64,000 bases of DNA from positions 310,001 to 374,000 of the forward strand of contig JAQGDQ010000078.1 of the NCBI GenBank assembly GCA_030141605.1, in the 5' to 3' direction. This stretch comes from Tubiluchus corallicola (lineage: Eukaryota; Priapulida; Priapulimorpha; Priapulimorphida; Tubiluchidae). The notes under the pieces were generated by a model. It searched no databases and was not told the origin of the DNA. It saw only the letters and a list, made by a program, of their open reading frames with translations. Below are positions 38,180 to 52,100 of the stretch, in pieces; position 1 is the stretch's first letter, and the number at the start of each line of letters is the position of its first letter. The translations under genes were made by a program, and so were the position numbers.

Positions 38180-41100
38180 ATGGCTTCAAATCAGGTTAGT
38201 TATTTGAAAGTAATCAAGTTTATCTATGTTTGCCTAGTTAACTTTTATATGACTCAGCTTACAGTTGCAGATTATTTGATTCCTTGCATAATATTTACAG
38301 CTTACAGAGAGGGTTGTGATGCTATATATATTACAGAAAGCCCAGCAGTTTTTTACTCACTTCATTATTGCACAGTTGAATATTATTTAGGCTCAACATT
38401 TTGGCTTGTTACACAGATCTATTTGCTTAGAATAGGTCGTTCGGCTTTGTCTAAAAATTGTACTCGGATGCGTTTTGTGTTTGAATGACAGAAAGTAGAG
38501 CTTTGTATGATTCATTGCACTTCATTACATTGTTTTTCTGAATTTAAACAAAGCAAATTCTTAGTTGTAATTCGATTAGTAATTAATGCTGCACGTAAAA
38601 CTGTACTATCACTTCATTCACTTAGAGGAAAGGCCAAGCCTTCTGGGAAGTTAAGCTTACTTCAGTGTTTGCAAAAATTGGTAGAAGGATTTAGTAATGA
38701 AAGTGTGATGAGCGCCTCGTGCGATGCGCTTACAAAAACCATGAAGTCCACCAGTTACTTCATCATTTTTAAGTGGATGGTGCTAATATTAACTTTTGGC
38801 TTTACTACATGCTTTTGCAAATTTCTTTGTTATATGTTGCTAATTAGTTTAAATGATTACACTAAACTGAATGCAACATTCTAAGTGACTTGTCTTTTCC
38901 CTTAAGATAAATGGGAAATGAGATACTGTATCTTTTTCAACATGTGCGTAAAAATGACATTTGAAACAAGAGGATTACTAACTACTAGTGTAAGATATTA
39001 TATGGCAGAGACTTCCTTTCATACTTTAGGCTTATAAAAAAGTTTGCACTCCCAGCGGCTATGCGAATTACATAAGATGTCAGCATTTTCGTGTCTTGTG
39101 TAATAATGTGCATTTTATTTTACCGAAATTTAGAGACCAGATGATCATAGAAGGAAGTGGGATACAGAAGAATATGAGAAGATTGCTTTGGAGAGGATTG
39201 AGGCCGAACAGCGGCTAGCTCTGGGACTCGATAAAAAAGAGAAGCCAGTCAAACGAGAACTTTTGCAAAAAAGAGATTACAAGGTTTGTAAAGAAACCTG
39301 CCTTGTAGGTACTTTGAAGACAGATTTTTTTTATACATTTGTTATTTGCTTCTGGAGAATCTAAAGTTTTAATAAAATTAGATGTCCTAATTCGTATGTA
39401 AATTATATTATCTTTGAAATAAAACGGGAACTCATTTTTTTACCAGTTTCTGTAAATTTTGGCAACATTAATCTTCACAGCAACATTCTGATAACCAGCA
39501 ACTAATAAGCTGCAGGTGAAATATTCATAGTGCAACATTACATTAGTAATGCCAATAAATTTGACTGCAAAAATCAGTTGAAAGCTCGTTATGATTAAAC
39601 TAGTGACTCTGTTTTCTAACTTAACAGCTTATCTACAATTGTTTTCACTGTTTGTGCATAGAACAAGTTTCATGATTTTTATTATGTTGCCTAAGATATG
39701 CATCAGTGTATCAGTAACAGTTCTATTATCATTGAAACATGATGTCTTAAATAAAAATGTATTTCATAAAAAAGTGTTCCTATGTTTTTGACTAATGCCT
39801 TCTGTTCTTCATATAGTTAATGCAATAATTGGTATTTGAAAGTTCCTTTTAACATTTTAAATAAGAAAACTGCTTCTTTTTTAATTTTTATGTCATCTCA
39901 TTCTGTACTATTATCACTATGATTATTTTTAGGTTGATCTGGAATCAAAGTTAGGAAAGTCACAAGTGATCACAAAAACTACACCTGCTTCACAGCAGGG
40001 CGGGTAGGTTCCCTTTATTTGATACTTGATCTTCATTATAATTTTTTTATTAATTTGTGTGCGTTTTTTATTTTAATTCTTATTGTACATTTTCTTGTAC
40101 AAATTTTTAATTATAACGTGTAAATTATTTTATGGTTACCTGGGCTGAAATAAAATTCTAATAAACTTATAATTAATTTTGGTGGTATGGTGTTTATGTA
40201 TTCATGAAATTCGAGGCTACAGCTTCAATGACGACACCATTTTGGGCGATCTGCATATCAAACCAAAGGTCTCAATCTAGTGTCATCTCATTGATGGTTT
40301 ATTTTTTTAATCGGGTCCACAGAAAGGAACCAGGGAGGAAAAACTTCCAAAAATTGACGTTTTTTGCACAACTTTTACGTCTTATTCCTGGAGAACAGCA
40401 ATGTGCCTGGCATAATGCCGGTAATGGTTAAATAATCTGTTCAATGGTGGGTGTAATAGGCATATTTGTAACTGCAACAGGCATTTTCCTGGACCAAACT
40501 CCAGATTTTTTCGAAATTTCACCAAACATAATAATAACATTTTTTAAGGCACGTGCCATGATCTAGGTGTTTCAGATTCTCTGAACCTGAAAAACTTTCT
40601 TCATTTCTATTTTTAGTTTTAAAAATAAGCCAATGTTTGGTTTGCTCAAAATATTCAGTACCAAATATGAATCACCTGGAAAAAATCAGAATACTACAGC
40701 TCACCTAATTCAAACTCACTACTAATTATCTACAAAATAAACTCATATTATTTTTATTTATACATACGTTGTTCATTGTTTTTATTAAAATTTTTTTTAC
40801 TCGGCTTTACATTTCTATGTTTTCCATATCCACTTGCCCAGCAATGTGAACTTCTACTAATAACTGTTACCAAAATCTATGGCCGTGCCACATTTAATCA
40901 CTGATTGTTACAATTTAGAGTGTATTTCATGCAAAAGTTATTGCAACGCTGACAGTATTTCTTTCTTAGGTATTATTGCAATGTTTGTGACTGTGTGGTA
41001 AAAGATTCTATCAACTTTCTGGACCACATTAATGGGAAAAAACGTATGTATTTTTGCCATTTTACTAATTCAATGCCTTAACAAAATCTGCTCAAGAAAA

Positions 41101-44100
41101 TTCTTTATTTTCATTTATTTTTATCTATCAATAATTCGCTTGTTGCAGGTAGGGATGTTAATGATAACGATACGTATCGATAATTGTAGATTATTGTATT
41201 GATATGAAAAATTGGCTTTTAGCTTATCTGTATCCTAGGAATATCGTTATCGTATCGAATTTGGCAGGTATCGTTGCTTATCGATTGCCTTTATAAAATC
41301 GCTTCACATTTCTTTTCTGTTTATCTACAGTAATTGAGCAAAGAAGTGGATAAAAAGAATTATTTAAAAGTATAAGCTTGTCAGATGCCGAATCATTTTC
41401 GTGTACTTGCGCCTGGCATTTTATTCTAAATCATACCGACAATGAGACCCCTTACACACTTTGTTACTTTGCAGATGTTAAATAGCACTGTAACGTATGT
41501 TTAGTGTCCTTTCCCAGTCATGTGCTGATCGCATAGATAATTATTTTTATCACAGTAGTGTTCTTTATCCATTGCAGCTTACTTATTTATGAATCATTAT
41601 GACAAACAAACTTGTGTTTCAAAACGAGCAGCCATTTAAGTGTACATCACTGAAAGCACTAAAGCACTTAATAATTTTCATTATTAATGATACTTTTTCC
41701 GTTGTTGTATAAATTGTCTAATTTCAGTATCGTTTTTATCGCTCGAAATAATTTATCGTACCGTATTGTCTAAAAACAATTTATCATTATCGTCTCATTA
41801 GAAAAAAGTATCGTATCGCCAAATTTGTGTTGTTAAACATCTCTAGTTGCACACGCAAGTACTACAGTACTACAGGTTTCTATTAACAGCTTTAACTTTC
41901 TTCTAGATCAGAGAAATCTTGGGATGTCCATGCGTGTAGAGCGCTCATCACTAGACCAAGTAAAAAAGCGATTTGAACTAAATAAAAAGAAAAAAGAAGA
42001 ACGGTTAAAAGAATATGATTTTGAGCAGCGGGTTCAGGAACTCAGGGAAGAGGTAACAATCAAGTTGTTAATTATCAAAAATTGTATTTACGGTCTGTCT
42101 GATAAATTTGTACTGCGTAACATGGAATAATGCCAGAGGCGTAACAAGGTGAGCGCAACGGGGCAATCGTTCCATGGCGCAAAATTTTTCTAGAATTCAA
42201 TGACTGTTAATTATTAATTACACAGCCAACATTAACAAAACAATTAGCAACAGTTTTCAAACAACAACAAAATTCCTTAGCCAAAGATCGTCGTACCTGA
42301 CTTAATTACTACATACAACCTAGAAAAAAAGGCTAGTGTTGTTACTTAATGGTGTGTTGAAGGTGAAAATGTTGATAATTTTGGAAGAAACAGTGGCGTT
42401 TTTCTAAACGTCGATTGTATTATTGTGAAGACCTATAGTGTTCTGTATCTTTCATAATTATCTTTGCATGCTTTAATGCTGGAGCAGAATGTTTAAGAAC
42501 TGTCGTGTTATGCACAACTAATGCATAGAAAAAAGTTAATATGGTGCAGTAGCACAAATCAAACTCATGGTGCTTTTTGGAAAAAAATTATTTGTCTTTA
42601 TCCCATCATGTCGAAAAAGGAAAGTCGAGATCAGGGACGCAAAAAAACGGGCACAATTTGTGGCTTCGCCCACGAAACAAAGGGCGCCAGAAGTTTTTTA
42701 TCCCCGCGCACCACAAGCACTTGCTATACTAGTGAATAATGCTCAGTTCAGACAAATTCTGATGGCTGTATTTGTTCTTATATCTTTTCACACTGAAAAT
42801 CACTAACTGTAACTTGGATCATGATTCCAACTTGTTAAATATTTTTGATGCTTTTAGAAAAAAATCAACTATTCTGTTATCTGTGTTCACCTCACACCCA
42901 AGAACTGAAAGAATGAGCAGTACCTTTAGATTATCAATAAATAAAAGTCATTTCATAGGTCTGAACATTAGGTTTTCTGGTAGCCACTGGCTGCCTGTTA
43001 AGCAATATCCTACATATAAAAACAAACAGTAAGCGAGTATAAATCCATCTATAGCATTTTGTTGGCATGTTTGTTGACATGTTTCAATCAGCCTAGCATA
43101 AAATTAATGTCTTAAAGTATGCACCTGCTTTTCTTCCAAAAGTGGTAAGAAAATTTTGTGATCATAATTAACAAAAAATATATTGGTATTAAATTTATGG
43201 TACATTAACTTTAGCTGGAAGAGAAAAGATTGCATTTTTTTGATATATTGATACTTCTCAGGTACAAGTGTTCGTTGAACTACTTGTCCATTTAATACCT
43301 AGTTGATCAGCCAACTAAATGATCCTTTGCTTGAATAGTCACTTGTGTTAGTGACTAATTAGTTATTAATTTTTGTTTGTTTTTTTGCATTTTAACTGCA
43401 ATAATAATTTATATTTGCTTTTTTGCCATCAGGATTCATCAGCATTATTTCTTAAGGATAGTGTCCATTGCAAAAACTGGTGTAAAAAATTTTGACCCAT
43501 TTTTGACGTTTGTGGTGAAAACTTTGAAAGTTCGTGAACACTCGTGTGTTAAGGTCACGGGCTAGAATTTTATATAAACTTATGTAGTGTTATTGCAAAT
43601 GCCTTGACTTTGAAATTACAGTTAATGAGCCATCCATGTCTGTGAAACATAAATGGAAGTGTTATATCTAATTACATAAATAGCACAACTGTGCTGCCAC
43701 AACATGACACAATTGTGCCAGAATTTATTGAATGTAATCAAGAATAGTGTAATCAATACATACATACTCCAACAATATCAGGATTGTTTACCTAGGCGGC
43801 TAATTCAGAAAATGTACCATTAGTTGTAGACTATATTATATTACAAAAATGTTGTTATTCGCTTTTGACATGGTTGATTAATTCTGATAATATTACTTGC
43901 TGTTTAAGTATTCAGATATTCATGTTACATCAAAATTACATAACTTTTGGCAGTCAAGATTGTACAGGTAATTCATTTATTTTTACAAAAATTCTGACTT
44001 GTAAACATTTAATTATTTTGTTAGTTTAATCTCATAATTTTTATAAATTTTAACTTTTCACTGTAAGTGTTTTATGAATCTCATGTTGGAAATAAAATCC

Positions 44101-44297
44101 TGTTTACAATAAGCTGTTGCGCATATTTCATCTCGATGATTTCCTTTGCACAGGAAGAGCGACAGAAACAGTACAAGAAGGAAAAGCGAAAGGAAAGAAA
44201 ACGCAAAGCTGACGAGTCTTTAGAAAGAATATCTGGCTCCGACGACATGGCATCTCTGATGGGCTTTTCAGGCTTTGGAGGCAGCAAAAAACATTAA
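38180..44297 (+). CDS. ZMAT2: ZMAT2 (Snu23) spliceosomal matrin-type zinc finger protein
   Basis: Coding exons are 38180-38194, 39134-39283, 39933-40003, 40970-41043, 41907-42052 and 44154-44297. All have GT-AG borders and correct phase. The product is 199 aa, the same length as human ZMAT2. Exon 1 is only 15 bases (MASNQ). Conserved blocks are [25 protein letters not shown], the matrin C2H2 finger (Cys82, Cys85, His98, His104 in [20 protein letters not shown]), [34 protein letters not shown] and a basic lysine-rich segment. The C-terminus is [12 protein letters not shown]. In yeast and human this protein sits in the pre-catalytic B complex near the U6/5' splice site. The gene stands alone on the plus strand. 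Introns 4 and 5 hold transposon-like inserts. Confidence 0.97.
41150..41845. mobile_element. hAT-like non-autonomous element in ZMAT2 intron 4
   Basis: The left end TAGGGATGTTAATGATAACG and the inverse of the right end TTAAACATCTCTA share TAGNGATGTTNA. Flanks are GTTGCAGG and GTTGCACA, an 8-base duplication with two changes, as expected for hAT elements. The interior is rich in overlapping ATCGAT, CGATAC and TATCGT words near both ends. There is no transposase. Confidence 0.8.
42133..42735. mobile_element. Possible inverted-repeat element in ZMAT2 intron 5
   Basis: The left part AACAAGGTGAGCGCAACGGGG and the inverse of the right part (GCAAGTGCTTGTGGTGCGCGGGG), then TTCCATGGCGC against TTCTGGCGC, look like decayed inverted ends. 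Identity is low and no target duplication was established. Confidence 0.3.
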
Positions 44298-45067
44298 TTG
44301 CACGTAATTTTTAAAGATTACTGTTTTATAGTAATTACTATTTGACAAGTTGTTTATTATATAAGCAATTTATTATGGAATGCTCATCTGTAAGATGCAT
44401 GCTTGCACAGCAAAAACGTCCATAACTCTGCAATTAAGCTTTTCTAGTTATTCACATATGAATCACCATTTCATGAGAATCACTTTGATAGCAAGTTCAA
44501 TGCCCTATGTCATTTCTAAGCTGAGATGATCCACATTGATGTTGAGGTGCAGGCTGGGCACTGAAAAACATAATGTTGAAAAAATCGCTGCAAGTTTGCC
44601 ATTGTTTTTTGCCATATTTCTACAAAACACTTAGAAACCGTAGGAACGGGTGGTTGCTATGGACTTGTAAGTGCACATTGAAGTAATGTATGAATCCAGT
44701 AAATGGCTTTCCAGGCGAAGATAATGCCACAAGCTACTATCAAAGAGTTTTCACAATTGTAGTACTACTTTTTAGACAAGGAAGTGGGTAACAGGTTAAT
44801 AAAATTAAATTTTTAGAATTTTTGAACAATTTCCTGACGTCATTTTGATGCAAAAACATAAATGTCCAATATATTTAGCATTTGTAAGTGTAAAAAACAA
44901 AAAACTGACATTTGACCCAATTTCTAGTGCATTTTACTTAGAAGCATGAATGTATTTAACTGTGCTGACTTACGGACGGTTTGGGTTTGCAAGCACACAT
45001 GTAGTACTGATGTGACAAGCGATGTCACAGAAGATGAAATTTTATTGAATTTTTCAATTTCCTTGTA

Positions 45068-45090
45068 AATAAACTAGTGCCGTAAATAAA
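45068..45090 (+). promoter_or_regulatory. Candidate ZMAT2 polyadenylation signals
   Basis: Two AATAAA hexamers (45068-45073 and 45085-45090) are followed by a GT-rich stretch (GTGGTTTGTGTGTCGTTGTG). This is the classic layout of an animal poly(A) site. It implies a 3' UTR of roughly 0.8 kb. Confidence 0.65.
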
Positions 45091-45797
45091 GTGGTTTGTG
45101 TGTCGTTGTGTTTATTGAAAATTGTAACAAAATTGTTTCGTTCCCGGTGCTCAAGCCATTTTTTTATTAATGAAGCGGGAAAGGCAGTTACTGCCAGCAT
45201 TCAAAATGAGCAATATTAGTAAGCAATATAGAAGCCTAAATTTCTGCTAAAAATTTCTTAAATGTGATTAAAGCCGTCTAAAATTCAGAAAACTTGATTA
45301 CATGTAGCACATGCTAAACTTGAAACTAAAAGCAAAACTAAAACAGTTAAATATACAGTTTTTAAAATATCTAAAAAATCCATATTGCAATGGGTTTATA
45401 GAACTACAGAGCCATTTGTTCACAAGCCCTACTCTCATCGTAGTTATAATTCCTCCATGCCTAAGATTGTTCCGTGCCGAATCTTTATCACATTTGACAT
45501 TGTAGATGCACGTTTTGGGAAATAATGATCATACAATATTCATTGGTAAATTACATGTTGTAATGTGGATCATTTAAAAACCCAAGCATGTCGAGTTGTA
45601 AATACATATTTGGTATAAAACGGTGACAAAATTCGGAGCATCTCATGAAAAAAATTATCATATCACACTTCACATGAGCCACATAAGCTGCAACGAGTGG
45701 TCAAAGCAAACAAAAACTTGCAAGATTTAATAACAGGTTAAGAACATCTTCACAAAGCAGATTACCCTAACCATCTTCTTTCATGAACACCTCTGTG

Positions 45798-45870
45798 CAA
45801 TAACACAGGACCGATTTGAACCGAGGATCACTTCTTGTGACTATGGCTCGATGCTGCAGACCAGTTCTTC
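45798..45870 (-). repeat. tRNA-like sequence with canonical B box
   Basis: The minus strand reads GGTCTGCAGCATCGAGCCAT, a TCAC...GTGA hairpin, then GGTTCAAATCGG. The B box is perfect but the overall cloverleaf is poor, suggesting a SINE remnant. Confidence 0.35.
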
Positions 45871-48800
45871 CTGGTGGACTTAAGCAAACGACTACCAAAT
45901 GTGTTAGTGCACTGCCATAAACCCTTTTATGTTTTCACAGAGAAACATCCAGTCATCTTAGACCTATATGTGCTATGGATTCCCTATGGGCTTGCAAGTA
46001 TTACCCAGGATCCACCAGAAACCTCACGGTATGTGAGCAAAAACAGGCTCCTCTAATTTTGACAGTGCTGTTGTAAGTCAAATTGAATGTTCCCCCAATA
46101 GAAGGACCATGCTCTTTTTCAGATTGTAACAATAGTGACTTTTTTGAACTTCATGAAACAAGCATTACACAATACACAGACATTTTAGAGACAGAAAAAT
46201 ATGCTAACTGTTGCACGTTTTGATCAAGAGAAAACTATATGAACACAATAATTTTGAAACTCTCGTATTTTTTCATATAATGAAAGAACAAAATAGCTTT
46301 GTCAGACTAGACTAGTTTTTGTACTTATCAGGAATCATTTGTTGTACATAGGTACTAACTGGCTAAATGCTTGTTTTACACTTAACAGTTCACTGATTTG
46401 GTGGCATTTTGCATGGAAACGCAGACAAGTTTCGATCATGATGGTTTTAATGACATGTAGTAGTAATCAGAACTATGCCCTGGTAACAATTTATTGTTCA
46501 TGTATAACAATGTGTAGTTCTCAAAGACATTTTTTCAAAGATGATAAAACAGATTCAAGTACTTCTGCATGCTTTCACCATTGGTTGCTAGTTAGCCGAA
46601 TATTAATTTTAGTATATAGTAAGGTAAGCCTACTGGCAATTGAATGCACAACAGACAATGTCTTCCGCAATGTGAATTTGGTAAGTTGTATGAGTAATGT
46701 GTAATAATTGTATATGTATTTCAGTACTAACTTGGTTTAAAGTTTTGTATGACATGCCTACACATACGCTGGCAAAAAAATCAGTGTACAATTTGCCTGA
46801 TTAATAAGTGCATTACTTTACAAGTAATTAAACACAACTTCTTTTAATGTAAAAGCAGCACAGTGACTAAACGCATACGACATATCATACAGTATTTTAC
46901 ATTGATATAGACATTATTTTATATTAATAAAAAATCAGAAGCAAACTACTTCATGCAGCATCCACAACAAATCTAGAAGAGAACAAAATTTCGCTGAAGC
47001 ATGTGCTTAGCAATACTGAGTCTGGTTAGTAAATGAACAGGTGAATGCTGGGAAAATCTGTTTCAGCTACCACACTGCCTCTGGATATTTCTTTCATTCA
47101 GAGTGGGTGTACATGAATCAGAATGCGGCCAAGACATTTCAATTCTTTCAGTATTCACTGTTCATTATCTTATCTTAGGGGATTATCTTTGACAGTCAGC
47201 TAGATTTTGGTCCCGTAACAACTACTTAAATTAAGTAACCCTGCTTTTGAGTGTTTAATATTTGCTTGCAGTTTGTTAAAACCATGTAAAAACTTCATGC
47301 TTGCCGTTTTTTTAACTTAGGCAATTTTGTAATTAATTACTTTAGTTTATGTCATCAAACAGTCTAAAACAAGACGAATTGCATTAAAACACTAAAAACA
47401 GTTTTACCAAAACCAACTAGTTTGATAAATGTAAAAAAACAATCGATAAGGTAATAAATAACTGTTCGTGACTATCATTAAGGTTTGCCATTCAAACAAA
47501 GTGTAACTAAATTTGCAAAATTCAATGTAAAACCTAATTTCGTTTATAATGACATACATTTGAAAGGAATGAAAACCTGAGTTACATAAAAATCAGAAGC
47601 TAATAAAAAACATACCTGACATAAAATGAGAATTTACATAATTTCCCTTTTGCTTTTAAAAAAAGTTATTAAAATTGCACAGTACAGTTTATGAGAAGTT
47701 TTATAATAACTGGTTGATCGTCTATACTTGAAAACTAAAAGCTTTAGTTCGTGCTAACATCAATGTATCTCTGGGTATAGTATAATTTATAATATTAATG
47801 GGTATTTTGGTTCACTGTTGAAGTGCAAATGAAAGATTTTCAATTAAAAGTTTGGTTTATAAAAACAAATACAAAACAAGCAGAAAATTAATAATTGTAA
47901 AAAAATTAAAATACACAATTCCAAGCTAAATGCAAATTTATAAAAAAGCCTTGCATTACACTGCAAACATTTTTGAATGAAGTCTCACCTAAACACCACT
48001 CTGTTGTCTGACTACTCTAACTGCATTCACTCATTAACTCATCACCTACTGGCATTGAAAAAGCCATCAACAGAATAAGCTATCCCATTCCGACTCTGCC
48101 ACACAAGATTCTCCTAAAAACCTGAAACAAGCACAGAAAATTGAGAACCAAGAGACCTTATTTTTCCCACTGACTACTAATAACAATGACCAACAACTAC
48201 GTATAGCATGATGGCGATATGTATATGGATTTCATCACCTTTTATTTTTTTTAATTACTAATAAAAATTTTTTTGTATTAATTGTTTATACTAAAACTGC
48301 ATTGCTGTATAAAAATTTTTATATGAATAAAAGAATAATAATAGTTTATACATTGAGCTTGACACTGGAAAACTGAAGTTTAGTTTTCGCACAATCGACA
48401 CTGGATAGCACAGCTACAAGGCATGTAGAAGGCCCGGCTTTCAATCACAGTAGAAAACAAAATTTTTCAGACTTTCTAATTTAATTTCCATAACAAACAG
48501 TGATAAATATACACTAGAAATAGTGATACCATGGGAACCATTTTCACAATGAAAGAAAGATTCAGGCCCTCTATAGAAGTGTGTGTCAGATAGCACACTC
48601 TGGCTTGCCTTATGATATACACTTTAGCATATCCAGTCTATTTTTTGTTCAACTAATAATTATGTTCAATGAATTAATCTAATTATTTTAGATAACTTGT
48701 TATTTGACTAAACTTATTAATAGAGTTGTTTGATTTCGTGGTAAAAGTTAAGATTTCTGCATAATGAGTCTAATAACAGATTAAAAAGATAGCTAATTTC

Positions 48801-49141
48801 TGATTTGGCAGTTATCTGACTAGAGGACTATTTATTATCTGTGGATGCTGCCCACAAATATTTCTTGAAATAGTGTAACTTTGTGTAATCTAGATGCTAG
48901 CAGAGTAGCAGTAAGCGGTTTCTTCAAGACTAGTTCAATAGGTGTTTACTTCTGTAAAAATATATTAAAAAGATTTTGAAAAACATAGTTTATACTAATG
49001 AGTTTCACAATTAATAACTGTATGCAAAATTGTATGGGTTTTGTTCAGCAACACACAAATCATAAAAAGTGTAATTATTTAAAAAACTCAGCTCCTAAAT
49101 TGTGATCCAAATATTTAAACAGTTTGTTCCACAAAGGTTCA

Positions 49142-52100
49142 TCAATTAACATACCTCGACTGTTTTGTTCCGTTCACTTGGAAGAGATCAACACGGGGAG
49201 AACTAAAAAGGTCCATTAGCAAATCCTCTTTCTGCAAAACGTCAAATAATAACATACTTAAATCAAATACATTGCATTCAATTTGCCAAACATTATCATC
49301 TTTCCAGCAACTATTAAGATATTAATCATTTATAATTTTGTTTCAAGAAAGAATGCAATTAATAGTCGATTCAGCCTATAGCTATTAAGTTAAAAATCAA
49401 AACCGAAAAATGTGAAAAAGCTTGGTCCAAACATGGATATGAACCAGTGACTTGTGTATTACAAGTTCAGCACCATGACCACAAGACTACTCAGCCTCTT
49501 GTGATTAAGAATAATCTTAGTAACTCACCAATCAATCTAGTATTTCCAAGTAAAAGTTCACTTACACTAGAGTGATTATACATTTTTCTAATTTTAATGT
49601 TTTTAAAAGTCATTTAAAAATGATTAGTTTTTTATTGGACATTCAGATAAAATGTTCATCAGCAAGAACCAGTAAGGGTTCAAGAATGAAACTGCTATGT
49701 TTGCAGCACTAACACAAAACTGTTTGTTATTCAGCCTGGATTTTGATATTTCTATTTAGTTATGCACTGCTGCATTAAGACTGATGTCTGATCTTGAATC
49801 ATAATAGAATTAGAAATTTACCACTGTAGCTACTGCACGGGCTACCCACATACACAGGTACGGATGTAAAAATCAATTACATACTAAAGATGGCTACCGT
49901 AAAGTATCTGGAATGTATTTATAGTTTTGACTTTTCCTTTCAAGATTTCAGCAATAAAATTTCATTTTAAAAATATTATATTTTTCCTTTATAAATTGGC
50001 ACGTAAAAATCTTGTTTTACAAAGCAATACTCACTTTACTACAAAGTTTCCACCAGGTGTCTCAATAATATGCAATTAATAATATTTGCTCTGTTAATAC
50101 GTATCCAAAAAATACTATTTAGAAATGTGTAGTGTAACATCACATATTTTTCAGAGTTCATTGTGGCATTTTTCATTAAAAGCATCAACCTGTTGTAGAT
50201 CTAAGAATTTATCTTGCTGCAAGCACAGTTCATCTACAACTTTCACTAATATATTTCGTAATTGCTATGCCAAATTCAAATGCAAGAGCCGGTATCCTGA
50301 TACTTGTACAGAAAGTAAAGAAGATCAACGTAAGTGTAAACACCAGTTATTGCTGAATACCTTTTCACTCTCAGTTGTTTCAGTTGCTTGCAGTTTCTTT
50401 CTTCTTTGGTTTTGCTTCTTCTTATCTTTGATTACAGTTCCGTTGCCTTGAGTTACTTTCCGAAATATGCGTTTGCTCGAAACTCTCTTCCTGTTTTCTT
50501 TGCTGTTTGTGTGTATATTTTCACCATTATAATTTGTTTGCGCTCTACGTTGTCGCAGAGTTCTGCTTCGAGAAGAACTCAAACCATTACACTTGTTTGG
50601 AGCCTATAAAAGAATGATGAGATTACACAAATTGCACAATCATTAAAAATTGTTTGAATGTACCTATCAAAAAAACATACGCATAGATATAAAAGAATGG
50701 CACAAGATAACATAAATGTGATATTACATATTAAGAAAACATGCAAATAATTCCCATCGGATGTGTACTAAAGGCGACAGACACGTGAAAGCAGGCATAC
50801 AAGAATAAAGTTCTTGGCTCAAAATAGAGCCAATAACCATCCCATTTTAGCTAAGACTTAGAAAGTAGATGCTTAGAAAACCAACAGTAAAATACAAACA
50901 TGAATAAATCAAAGCATCACCAAGGATTTGAGATATCACATATACTGACTAATTTTATCAACAAGCTTAAACAATATTAACTCGCATCATGGACACAACC
51001 ACTAACAATTTCAACTTTTAACAAAGACATGACTGTATTGAAACAAATATCATCCCACTTGAGTCAATGGTTGGCAATTTATTGTACACCTGACACAAAA
51101 AATATTTTCCCAGGATTCAATTTACAGTGAAATGTTCTGTCATTAAATACCTTCTGTAAAGGCAAAACTGGTCCCAAAACAGCTTGCTTCTTTTGCCTAT
51201 TTTGAGCTGTTACTCTTTTTGTCAATCCTGCAAAACCAAATTTGTTACGTTAGCAAAAGTTAACATTCAAAAAATACACTCAATTATCAATTACATATAG
51301 TGTAACACCAATAACCACATACAAAATGCACTTAAATTATCTGCAAGGCTGGTTCATAAGTGTTCTTTAAATAAAGAACAAAAACAGAACTGCATCACCT
51401 ACAACCAAAAACCGATAAATGATAAATATGTTGCAAGTTTTTTTGTGAAAAATTGATTGCATTCGTAATTATAACTACCACTAACAAAAAGCAATTTGTG
51501 TTTTTTAAATAAAAAATATGCAAGTGAAAATTGAAATTGTAACATTTCCAACTGGTAGTGCCATGTAATTTTGTTTTGAAAGGCATCACATTTTGCATTT
51601 TGTAGCAACAAATTTTACACATTTCCATGTTCTAATTCTTACTCTTTGAGAATACTCCCTTGTGTTATTGCCACAACAAAGATGATTTCATTACCTTTAT
51701 AATGCACATTCTGAGGCTGGTTTTCAATTTCATCAAAATTATGACCATCGGGTGTTCCAGTTTTGGTCTTTTTTCTTTGCTTCCATTTGTTGGTAAGAAA
51801 ATTAGTTTTATCAACTAAATGTGCATTGCTGCTGTTCAAGAACTTGGTTAATTTGATCTTTCTCCTAGGGCTAGTAACTGGAGATATTGATTGGTTTATA
51901 TGTACAATACTTCCATTGGCAGAGAAGTGCTTTTGTCTGTGCCACTGCAGCATCTGCAAACTTGAATCATCCTGCTTTTCTGGTGTTGAATGATTTCCAT
52001 CGTTATGCACTTCGGCCGAGACAGTAATGACATTAGCCTCAGCATTGGGTGTTTTACTCAAATTCTCAAATGAAATTGGAGCAATATCCAATTTTATATT

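Larger units (their letters stand above)
44298..49141. other. Convergent intergenic region between ZMAT2 and the repeat-protein gene
   Basis: It holds the ZMAT2 polyadenylation signals and one tRNA-like stretch. Otherwise it is AT-rich, with short spurious open frames. Part must be the 3' UTR of the minus-strand gene; AATAAA on the minus strand occurs at 48241-48246. Confidence 0.55.

Noticed and set aside
38507-38884. 125-codon plus-strand open frame in ZMAT2 intron 1
   Set aside because: It has no family resemblance or splice continuity, and the ZMAT2 exons around it join in phase without it.
46339-46704. 121-codon plus-strand open frame in the convergent intergenic region
   Set aside because: Composition is like the AT-rich background and no motif or splice partner was seen.
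50125-50609. Plus-strand frames of 108 and 73 codons
   Set aside because: They are antisense to the in-phase exon 50361-50603 of the minus-strand repeat-protein gene.
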